From the NCBI GenBank assembly GCA_013298375.1, contig JAAFHM010000102.1, positions 1,666 to 12,190 of the forward strand: a DNA stretch of 10,525 bases, written 5' to 3'. The position numbers were made by a program, and so were the translations under genes. Under the pieces are notes generated by a model. That model had not been told where the DNA came from, ran no database searches, and was given only the letters and a program-made list of their open reading frames with translations. This document shows positions 9,201 through 10,525 of this stretch, piece by piece. The DNA is from Ignavibacteria bacterium. GTDB taxonomy: Bacteria > Bacteroidota > Ignavibacteria > Kapaibacteriales > UBA4661. The stretch's first letter is position 1; every line of letters starts with the position of its first letter.

Positions 9201-9702
9201 TGTATTGGGTAAATCCTCCCATCACATCGCCAATAACAATAATCTTCCCATCGGGCTGCACGGCAAAAGAATGGATACGTCCGCCGTTGGAGCCTGTTCC
9301 CGCCATGTTAAACGTGCCGTCCACGCTACCGTCGGCATTCAGTCTTGCAATGCCAATTTTGGGCGCATTAAATAAACCGGAGATAAGGATTTGTCCATTG
9401 GAGAGAGCAACCATGCAGATAATTTCGGCGTTGATGCTGCCTGGAGCAGAAAATGACCCATCCAGCGAACCATCAGCATTCAAGCGGCAGATGCGGTTGA
9501 CCGCCGTGCCGTTGTAGTTCGTAAAATCTCCCGCACAAAGGATTTTTCCATTGGGCAAAAGCGCGTAGCTGTTGGTGTTGCCGTTGAAGCCCAGCCCCGT
9601 ATTGAAGCATGGAACAAGCCCGCCCGACTGAGCGGCAAGCTGAAAAGAACACAGAAAAAAAAGCGCGATAACGTGCGCAAGAGCAGTAGAGAGCGGTTTC
9701 AT
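1..9702 (-). CDS. Giant secreted multi-propeller surface protein (delta-60, FG-GAP/VCBS, TIG, LRR, Ig), C-terminus beyond the window
   Basis: One continuous frame runs from the ATG at 9702-9700 to the window edge, at least 3,234 residues with no stop. The start is supported by an immediate Sec signal peptide and by the lack of a better in-frame start upstream; there is no Shine-Dalgarno, only a T-rich leader, as is usual in Bacteroidota. Domain order by residue: signal peptide 1-24; seven delta-60 repeats about 27-393; four cassettes of Ig-like spacer plus seven FG-GAP repeats, at 396-847, 848-1334, 1335-1797 and 1798-2242; ASH-like domain about 2245-2355; about five TIG-like domains 2358-2811; LRR domain about 2813-3140; Ig domain from about 3144. 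No enzyme motif was seen. Propeller, Ig and LRR modules are typical of extracellular binding proteins, so an adhesin or structural surface role is inferred, not shown. A T9SS sorting domain is expected past base 1. The ligand is unknown. Confidence 0.96.
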   Translation of the reverse strand, partial: MKPLSTALAHVIALFFLCSFQLAAQSGGLVPCFNTGLGFNGNTNSYALLPNGKILCAGDFTNYNGTAVNRICRLNADGSLDGSFSAPGSINAEIICMVALSNGQILISGLFNAPKIGIARLNADGSVDGTFNMAGTGSNGGRIHSFAVQPDGKIIVIGDVMGGFTQYNGTTVNGVARLNADGSLDAAFNSGVGSGFDGASFNAAVAVQPDGKILVGGNFTTYKSASVPRGIIRLNSDGSRDNTFNPGMAGGVNGSVGFPIIVQSDGKILICGTFSMYNTSPRNCLARLNADGSPDNTFNPGGPNVAGVTMAQLADGRLLITGNFTQYDNVARGQVALVSSNGNLDPSFNPVGSNGMTWTCRVFPDGTAMLGGQGGIFTQYNSTVVNGIARIWLDNPASLASTSPQRNTHNNALTTPLNLNFTQAMSVPTASQSAFRVWGGQTGLRSGSYSGGGTSSIGFTPAQPYKPGELVSATLMCGAQTSTSAPVSPQVVQFRARATGGAGVFTETSVFATGTAPNFVAAGDFNADGNVDIVSANNSNLSVALNTGTGQFSPATPYVAGANSYSVTVGDFDNDGDLDLAAANSIPLGSVSILLNNGSGNFGTVPLGSPFAVGTDPWSITSGDFDADGDLDLAVGNYNSSNVSILFNNGNAQFSAATNYTVGTNPRSVFAGDLDNDGDIDLAVANQGTHNVSILLNTGTGIFVASSIVSAGALSQPLSVSGGDFNGDGKLDLVTANYGNNNASVLINNGSGGFNLGPILPAGMQPYSVAVGDWDGDFDLDIAVANSVSNNVDVFTNNGGTFGMAVNSATGLNPFSVVSADVDGDGDIDFAVANNFGNTVSILKNATQPQIISTNPLRNSHTTTPVSLTTSWNVSMTSATASLPAPASIPHSLYVWGDMTGYRALPSGGSATQSGSLTTFTPTKPFLPGERIRVTSVNARSAEFVPAKAQVWDFRAKAGVGPATFQRGQTLTQGPMTAFGGVQRPALADFNNDERLDIAVPEEDAVLGNRISIFFAGVGGAFPSTPNVVLYGPKPKNIIAADFNNDGLQDVASVRYDTDNLIRVWLASAPGVFVAPMAPITSPGSCVGGRNITVADMNGDGNLDIVSGCETNSDNINILLGNGNGTFQPPATTPSSGVGSPGLMFINDIALGDFNNDGAIDIICTNDQAQKISILLNLGNGTLLPSSPIAVGQNYHTLALADFNEDGNLDIAVTAYGGMNQVHIFRGNGDGTFMPVDSYSAGTNIRGVTAGDFNGDGRMDLAVANFGAGVVKFTVLLRDAMPYNPGTAFRPFDLYNSYNAGQTHDILSGDFDGDGDMDILTRADDVVLHINSSPLNVVTTSPARNAPSALGSSPVSLTYNQSMTTATASVPALNIWGGFSGYKTGGTRSVAGSTVTANVGGFRPGEQVWVTHQSAKSTANVAAKPYVYGFTAKAGVGPGQFYQLPPQPTSIAALYAIANGDFNRDGNLDCVVMSIIGGPGLEVFLGDGKGGFTSNGTLDAGSVYSGIATADMNNDGNIDIVALGGSYGGQVFARVFLNNGASTPVFVPQAFVSAPGGFTSTQMDVSIADLDADGDLDIFGVSDQGGNVIFTNNGAGVVTNISPYAPFGGLGSAAGDIDRDGDIDLVYSDFGAGTATVLLNDGTGNFSTVMPSITVGAQAYSLRLADMNNDGWLDLIAIQTVSPSSIYLYLNNGSGSLSMTPQPPVNLGTGFTSLRRIAVFDAQGDGFLDIAVADEGSHSVVFVPNNSGSLGTPTIIALPATVNPVGLCAGDIDNDGDMDLFVANYAAPNFTILLNGIQPILTTFSPPRNTQTLTPNAALNLTYNQSMTTATASAQPFRVWGDMRGFRSGTYSQPSGAASAQITLSPPLLPNEEVFVSVTNAQNANRIAARPFALAYRARSATAPATFFALPSLSMGNTPAPMRNIVTADFNGDGRLDAALSNTGANGVQLMYGNGAAGFTQGPLLGVGGTAPEELATGDFNSDGRMDIAVSVSGSSLITVLMNTGGAFVPSSYSVASRGLAVADFNGDGALDIAAAVPGLSNINIYLGANNGSFAPGASISTIVPGYRGITTADVDNDGDMDFIAVSSNSDAKVFINTGLGTFDPITLTGTGSLQVEYPFAGDFNNDGRMDFVAFSNLVGGAFLALFTGNGAGGFTTTTFGTGISTGFGNVGDLNGDGFLDVAATDVSGNAQIWLNTGGAFAQSGVGQGALGAYPIPADVDGDGDLDLLMTDWANGLLKVLLNQPAPILTATPLLLDFGTVAVGQSASQSASISGANLVSGITTGITGATVSAFSYSVNMGTSLTQGTVTVSGGATLNANIRAVFAPITTGTFSTTLTVTTASARAITLTLTGVAILPRIPTPPIITALSTTAALIGTPVTVTGLNFTNVSQASIGGIATTVNILSATQANVILPTGLSSGQVVLTNVDGTAVSRDIVRALVPFLPPPIISAAAPLVGVPGDLVSVTGANFSTGATTLLVGGSQFAVTFNSSTRLTFSLQPSMQGAIGVRTPNGSTTSSFIVRLIPPPTILSINPTQASNGEAITLYGTNFINVISVTGANMRLDSTSWQIDSLAQRLTVRVLENFAVMNTIGTLTLRTRSGTALYTQAYTPAGEPVGVPVPALTGIGQASPLQEGDEITLSAINIPTGATLTLTINGITTTISSVTTSSSGATLRLILPTGIVLLTLQSTPTLTFRLSYGGQSTTATFTTTVRAANLPQITGFSPNVGGTCSTISIVGRNLGVEPRGRLFSVMVGGTPVQGFRVLSPSVIEATLGTVRTGAISLVTSGGQVSTTGIFTFDPAYQCFPPMRREDSLALDAFYVATVGLNWTTSTNWTNPNVPAALRFGVKVAGDRVVEIRMPRNNVTGSVPDFVMANLSSLRVLDLDSNHIAGALPRTLGQATNLEILRLAANRFSGTLPPNLAALKRLRELNLSDNVLADTLEQVWDMTGLETLNVRGNRLRGRVSARIARLALLTSLDLSRNQLSDTLPAELSLLTALQTLNLRDNRFTGALPDLGKDNAGKDNSGKKAVTNAVRALTRLDVGQNALSGTIPASIGTLRELSELRLDGNALQGVIPSTLAELAKLKTLDVSRNQFTDAPSLLPIFRLDTLRLADNRLDFATLESQVNMRPTAGAPQSISSTPKFGYAPQSVILRLSERTDTTVTLDAPLELRMNARGANNRYAWWRNGVLIQATSATPSLLIPSVTASDSGSYFCVVSNTLLPDVIFTSAVL
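280..1266 (-). repeat. Plant-type leucine-rich repeat domain with N-terminal cap
   Basis: Residues about 2813-3140. The cap (DSLALDAFYVATVGLNWTTS, then TNWTN) matches the common Bacteroidota LRR cap of the form DSLALxALYxATxGxNWxxxTNW. About 10-11 repeats follow, of the form LxxLxLxxNxLxGxLPxxLxxLxx; examples are LRVLDLDSNHIAGALPRTLG (near 1045), LEILRLAANRFSGTLPPNLA (near 975), LTSLDLSRNQLSDTLPAELS (near 765) and LSELRLDGNALQGVIPSTLA (near 515). The last repeats lose the IP element (LDTLRLADNRLDF near 345). LRR domains bind proteins or glycans, so this may be a recognition module at the end of the stalk. One repeat carries a small low-complexity insertion, listed separately. Confidence 0.9.
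622..651 (-). repeat. 15-base imperfect tandem duplication inside an LRR (GKDNA-GKDNS)
   Basis: The blocks 637-651 and 622-636 differ at two bases and encode GKDNA and GKDNS. The duplication sits just after the LPDL of one LRR and stretches that repeat by about 15 residues (through GKKAVTNAVRA) without breaking the frame. It probably forms a loop on the LRR surface. Confidence 0.8.
1270..2628 (-). other. Tandem IPT/TIG-like domains (about five)
   Basis: Residues about 2358-2811. Three clear TIG units: PPIITALSTTAALIGTPVTV with GLNFTNVSQASIGG (about 2628-2368); PPIISAAAPLVGVPGDLVSV with GANFSTGATTLLVGG (about 2369-2122); PPTILSINPTQASNGEAITL with GTNFINVISV (about 2125-1835). Two less typical units follow: LTGIGQASPLQEGDEITLSA (about 1830-1557) and ITGFSPNVGGTCSTISIVGR with NLGVEPRG and VSTTGIFTF (about 1556-1280). 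The P-x-x-G-x-x-h-x-h-x-G-x-N-F motif is the TIG hallmark. Such strings act as rigid stalks in secreted proteins. The unit in the neighbouring upstream gene has the same FTGATAVSVGG signature. Confidence 0.82.
2638..2970 (-). other. ASPM-SPD2-Hydin (choice-of-anchor D-like) Ig-fold domain
   Basis: Residues about 2245-2355. Key stretches are LLLDFGTVAVGQSASQS at the start, IRAVFAPITTGTFSTTLTV in the middle and ITLTLTGVA at the end. The pattern LDFGxVxVGxS...FxPxxxGxFxxxLTVxT...LTLTG is that of ASH-type domains, which in bacterial surface proteins act as Ig-like stalk units. It marks the change from propellers to stalk. Confidence 0.8.
2977..4002 (-). repeat. FG-GAP/VCBS block 4: seven repeats
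   Basis: Residues about 1901-2242. Loop motifs: ADFNGDGRLDAA (near 3907), GDFNSDGRMDIA (near 3757), ADFNGDGALDIA (near 3622), ADVDNDGDMDFI (near 3470), GDFNNDGRMDFV (near 3328), GDLNGDGFLDVA (near 3173) and ADVDGDGDLDLL (near 3035). All seven loops keep the acidic and Gly positions, making this the best-conserved block. It ends VLLNQPAPIL, leading into the ASH-like domain. Confidence 0.92.
4003..4311 (-). other. Ig-like spacer domain D (SbsA/Big_5-like)
   Basis: Residues about 1798-1900. It starts ILTTFSPPRNTQTLT, has LNLTYNQSMTTATASAQ, FRVWGDMRGFRSGTYSQPSG, LSPPLLPNEEVFVSV and ends LAYRARSATAPA. Compared with the other spacers, the usual PGE turn is PNEE here. It precedes the last FG-GAP block. 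Confidence 0.75.
4312..5397 (-). repeat. FG-GAP/VCBS block 3: seven repeats
   Basis: Residues about 1436-1797. Loop motifs: GDFNRDGNLDCV (near 5307), ADMNNDGNIDIV (near 5160), ADLDADGDLDIF (near 4985), GDIDRDGDIDLV (near 4845), ADMNNDGWLDLI (near 4695), FDAQGDGFLDIA (near 4530) and GDIDNDGDMDLF (near 4380). The sixth loop is atypical: Gln sits where a Ca2+-binding Asp/Asn is expected. Strands such as VFLNNGASTPVF and ATVLLNDGTGNFS fill the spacing. Seven repeats again suggest one full propeller. Confidence 0.9.
5398..5699 (-). other. Ig-like spacer domain C (SbsA/Big_5-like)
   Basis: Residues about 1335-1435. It starts NVVTTSPARNAPSAL, has VSLTYNQSMTTATASVPA, LNIWGGFSGYKTGGTRSVAG, FRPGEQVWVTHQSA and ends VYGFTAKAGVGP. 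The segment SLTYNQSMTTATAS recurs almost unchanged in spacer D, so these two are the closest pair and suggest cassette duplication. Confidence 0.75.
5700..6835 (-). repeat. FG-GAP/VCBS block 2: seven repeats
   Basis: Residues about 956-1334. Seven loop motifs: ADFNNDERLDIA (near 6725), ADFNNDGLQDVA (near 6565), ADMNGDGNLDIV (near 6400), GDFNNDGAIDII (near 6235), ADFNEDGNLDIA (near 6085), GDFNGDGRMDLA (near 5937) and GDFDGDGDMDIL (near 5762). Between them lie strands such as ISILLNLGNGTLLP and VHIFRGNGDGTFMP, typical of VCBS/FG-GAP_3 units. The first loop has Glu at the conserved Gly (DNDERLD-like), the second has Gln before the last Asp; both may bind calcium poorly. This block is the longest of the four and is locally AT-rich (about 30% GC over 6181-6240). 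Confidence 0.9.
6836..7161 (-). other. Ig-like spacer domain B (SbsA/Big_5-like)
   Basis: Residues about 848-955. It starts QIISTNPLRNSHTTT, has SWNVSMTSATASLPAPAS, LYVWGDMTGYRALPSGG, TTFTPTKPFLPGERIRVT and ends VWDFRAKAGVGP. It aligns by eye with the other three spacers through NPLRN, the MTSATAS element, VWG.xxGYR and PF.PGE. It is the most divergent copy around the MTSATAS segment, with an extra stretch (LPAPASIPH). Confidence 0.75.
7162..8205 (-). repeat. FG-GAP/VCBS block 1: seven repeats
   Basis: Residues about 500-847. Seven calcium-loop motifs occur at about 49-residue spacing: GDFNADGNVDIV (8136-8101), GDFDNDGDLDLA (near 7980), GDFDADGDLDLA (7836-7801), GDLDNDGDIDLA (7689-7654), GDFNGDGKLDLV (7536-7501), GDWDGDFDLDIA (near 7370) and ADVDGDGDIDFA (near 7225). 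Each is followed about 10 residues later by a strand such as VSILLNNGxGxF. FG-GAP repeats fold as blades of integrin-alpha-like propellers and bind Ca2+ through the D-x-D-x-D-G-x-x-D loop, so seven repeats fit one complete propeller. The sixth loop has Phe in place of the usual Gly. Confidence 0.92.
8206..8517 (-). other. Ig-like spacer domain A (SbsA/Big_5-like)
   Basis: Residues about 396-499. It opens LASTSPQRNTHNN, then has LNLNFTQAMSVPTAS, FRVWGGQTGLRSGSYSGGG, IGFTPAQPYKPGELVSATL and ends VQFRARA. The pattern P-x-R-N, hydrophobic strand F-x-x-x-M, and F-x-P-x-x-P-[FY]-x-P-G-E is that of bacterial Ig-like domains of the SbsA type, which often precede FG-GAP repeats. It links the delta-60 propeller to the first FG-GAP propeller. 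Confidence 0.75.
8518..9624 (-). repeat. Seven delta-60 repeats forming a likely seven-bladed beta-propeller
   Basis: Residues about 27-393 hold seven repeats of 43-60 residues with the pattern hhhQPDGKIhhGGxF, then hxRLNxDGSxDxxFN. The PDGK-type half is near 9570, 9410, 9260, 9080, 8905, 8770 and 8615. The LNADGSLD-type half is clear in the first five repeats, degenerate in the sixth (VSSNGNLDPSFN) and missing in the seventh, which ends ARIWLDN. A lone fragment resembling the missing piece (VPCFNTGLGFN) sits at residues 30-40, before the first repeat. That is what a circularly closed propeller looks like, with the N-terminal strand completing the last blade. The family is the delta-60/DUF5122 propeller common in Bacteroidota and other secreted proteins. 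Its binding partner is unknown. Confidence 0.88.
9631..9702 (-). other. Sec signal peptide of the giant protein
   Basis: Residues 1-24 begin MKPLSTALAH, continue with a hydrophobic core (VIALFFLCSF) and end QLAA before QSGG, so signal peptidase I cleavage is likely after Ala24 (LAA/Q). The charge at the N-terminus is only one Lys plus a His, which is modest. Cys18 sits inside the hydrophobic core without a lipobox, so this is not read as a lipoprotein signal. A Sec signal is required for T9SS cargo, which supports export. Confidence 0.88.
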
Positions 9703-9832
9703 AATGGGAAGTAAAAAAAGAGAACAGAAAAAGTCAAACCACAAGGCTTTCCGACGCGATAACAATACCCCACGAATTTACGGAAAACCTCAGAAAAAAT
9801 CATATTGAGAATGGACATTGCCCAATAAAGCC

Positions 9833-9864
9833 GAAACATACAGAAAACAACCCTATCACACAAG
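9833..9864 (-). promoter_or_regulatory. Candidate promoter for the giant gene (Bacteroidota-type)
   Basis: On the minus strand, CTTG (9864-9861), a 20-base spacer and TATGTTTC (9840-9833) match the Bacteroidota consensus TTTG-N19-21-TAnnTTTG at 3 of 4 and 7 of 8 positions. The same site also reads as TTGTGT-17-TATGTT in sigma-70 terms. It lies past the hairpin and would give a leader of about 120 bases. It was found by eye in a short AT-rich region, so chance is possible. Confidence 0.35.
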
Positions 9865-9912
9865 ACCTTTGGGGCGAACTGACTACACAATGGGGTGAAA
9901 TACCCCCCCAAC

Positions 9913-9955
9913 GCAAACGCCCGCTTGAAAACCAAAGTTTCCAAGCGGGCGTTGC
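9913..9955 (-). terminator. Hairpin downstream of the upstream gene, probable transcription terminator
   Basis: The arms AACGCCCGCTTG (9916-9927) and CAAGCGGGCGTT (9942-9953) are perfectly complementary over 12 bases. They can be extended inward by AAA/TTT and outward by GC/GC, each past one bulged base. The hairpin starts about 30 bases after the TAA of the upstream gene. The minus-strand 3' side has only TTT then GCGTTGGGGGGG, so the U-tract is poor. It could be a terminator of limited strength or an mRNA-stabilising 3' hairpin. Confidence 0.6.
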
Positions 9956-9985
9956 ATAGACTATTTCCAAGCCGAGAGCAGCGCG

Positions 9986-10525
9986 TTATCGCTTCACAAA
10001 GCGCACCGCACGTTGCAGCACACCATCGGAAAGAACAGCCGTGTAGCTGCCCGCCGCAAGTTCGCGCACATCCACTGCCGCTTCGACCGCACCATTCCGT
10101 GAGGACTGCTGCACCGTCAAAACCGTTTGACCAAGTGCATTCAAAAGAACAACGCTGACCAAACGACCATCCGCAAAACCGCTTCCCGTCAGCGTAACAC
10201 TCTCGCTTGCCGGGTTCGGATACACCCCAAGCGGTGGTGCCTCCAAATTGCTCACACCCGCAACAGGGGTTGCTACCTCGCTGCCCGATGTGAGATTGTC
10301 CATTTTCGGGTCAAAGAAAAGACTTGCCAGCGTAAAGCCCGCCATCGTTGCCGTGCCGCCCGGAGTGGTCACGCTGACCGCGCCAGTAATTGCGCCCGTC
10401 AGACGAGCCGTGATGCGGGTTGCCGAGACCACCGTAAACGGCACCGCCACACCGCCCACACTCACCGCCGTCGCACCCGTGAAGTTGCGCCCGTTGATGG
10501 TCATGGTCGTTGTCGTGGAGCCTGT
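9986..10525 (-). CDS. C-terminal part of a TIG-domain secreted protein with a type IX secretion sorting domain (N-terminus beyond the window)
   Basis: The frame is open to the right edge and ends with TAA at 9988-9986, giving about 179 visible residues. The Met at 10504-10502 is internal: the frame continues upstream as TGSTTTT. The first 70 or so residues (TINGRNFTGA, then VSVGGVAVPF and VSVTTPGGTA) are the second half of an IPT/TIG immunoglobulin-like domain. A linker (FFDPKMDNLTSG) follows, then a C-terminal domain beginning VYPNPASESVTL, with VLLNALGQTVL and LAAGSYTAVL and ending RAVRFVKR. This matches the Por secretion/type A T9SS sorting domain, which directs proteins from the periplasm through the outer membrane and is normally cleaved on export. 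The protein is therefore secreted or surface-attached. It lies 283 bases upstream of the giant gene on the same strand and shares its TIG domain type, so the two may form a cluster of T9SS cargo genes. The function of the missing N-terminal part cannot be told. Confidence 0.93.
   Translation of the reverse strand, partial: TGSTTTTMTINGRNFTGATAVSVGGVAVPFTVVSATRITARLTGAITGAVSVTTPGGTATMAGFTLASLFFDPKMDNLTSGSEVATPVAGVSNLEAPPLGVYPNPASESVTLTGSGFADGRLVSVVLLNALGQTVLTVQQSSRNGAVEAAVDVRELAAGSYTAVLSDGVLQRAVRFVKR

Larger units (their letters stand above)
9703..9985. other. Intergenic region between two minus-strand secreted-protein genes
   Basis: This 283-base gap holds a strong hairpin just past the upstream gene, a candidate promoter, and an AT-rich T-tract leader (on the minus strand) before the giant gene. 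A run of seven C at 9903-9909 adjoins the hairpin. No tRNA or other RNA gene was recognised. Confidence 0.85.

Noticed and set aside
9640..9702. Lipoprotein signal at Cys18 of the giant protein
   Set aside because: The residues before Cys18 (FFL) do not form a lipobox, and a clear signal peptidase I site follows at LAA/QS.
9699..9944. 81-codon minus-strand ORF in the intergenic gap, ending in an ATGA overlap with the giant gene's start
   Set aside because: It starts within the hairpin, has no ribosome site and no recognisable domain, and covers the likely promoter. The stop overlap looks coincidental.
10502..10504. ATG at 10504 as the start of a 172-residue protein
   Set aside because: The frame continues upstream to the window edge in the middle of a TIG domain, and no signal peptide follows this ATG.

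Overview
The window is almost entirely one giant minus-strand gene plus the 3' end of a second minus-strand gene. The giant frame opens at an ATG at 9702-9700 and stays open to base 1 without a stop: 3,234 codons, incomplete at its C-terminus. I read every codon of this frame and found no in-frame stop or frameshift. Upstream of it (transcription runs right to left) lies the C-terminal part of another secreted protein, ending in a TAA at 9988-9986, followed by a 283-base intergenic gap with a strong hairpin and a candidate promoter.

Organism: the upstream protein ends in what looks like a type A type IX secretion (T9SS) sorting domain (PNPASE-type motif and a basic C-terminal tail). The giant protein combines a signal peptide, delta-60 repeats, FG-GAP/VCBS repeats, IPT/TIG domains and Bacteroidota-style leucine-rich repeats. 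The best promoter candidate fits the Bacteroidota TTTG/TAnnTTTG pattern, and there is no Shine-Dalgarno sequence before the giant gene. Together these point to a member of the Bacteroidota/Chlorobiota/Ignavibacteriota (FCB) group with moderate GC. The exact lineage cannot be read from the sequence.

Layout of the giant protein, N- to C-terminus (descending coordinates): a signal peptide; seven delta-60 repeats; four successive cassettes, each made of a roughly 100-residue SbsA/Big_5-like Ig domain with a VWG..xGYR motif followed by exactly seven FG-GAP repeats carrying D-x-D/N-x-D-G-x-x-D loops; an ASPM-SPD2-Hydin ('choice-of-anchor D'-like) domain; about five IPT/TIG-like sandwiches; a plant-type leucine-rich repeat domain of about 10-11 repeats; and the start of an Ig domain cut off by the window edge. 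A neat reading is five consecutive seven-bladed beta-propellers separated by Ig spacers, then a rigid Ig/TIG stalk, an LRR domain and more Ig.

No catalytic domain is visible. Both genes most likely encode outer-surface or secreted adhesion/structural proteins exported by Sec and then T9SS. For the giant protein the T9SS sorting domain would have to lie beyond base 1. The many plus-strand open frames are antisense shadows of the repeat-rich coding sequence.
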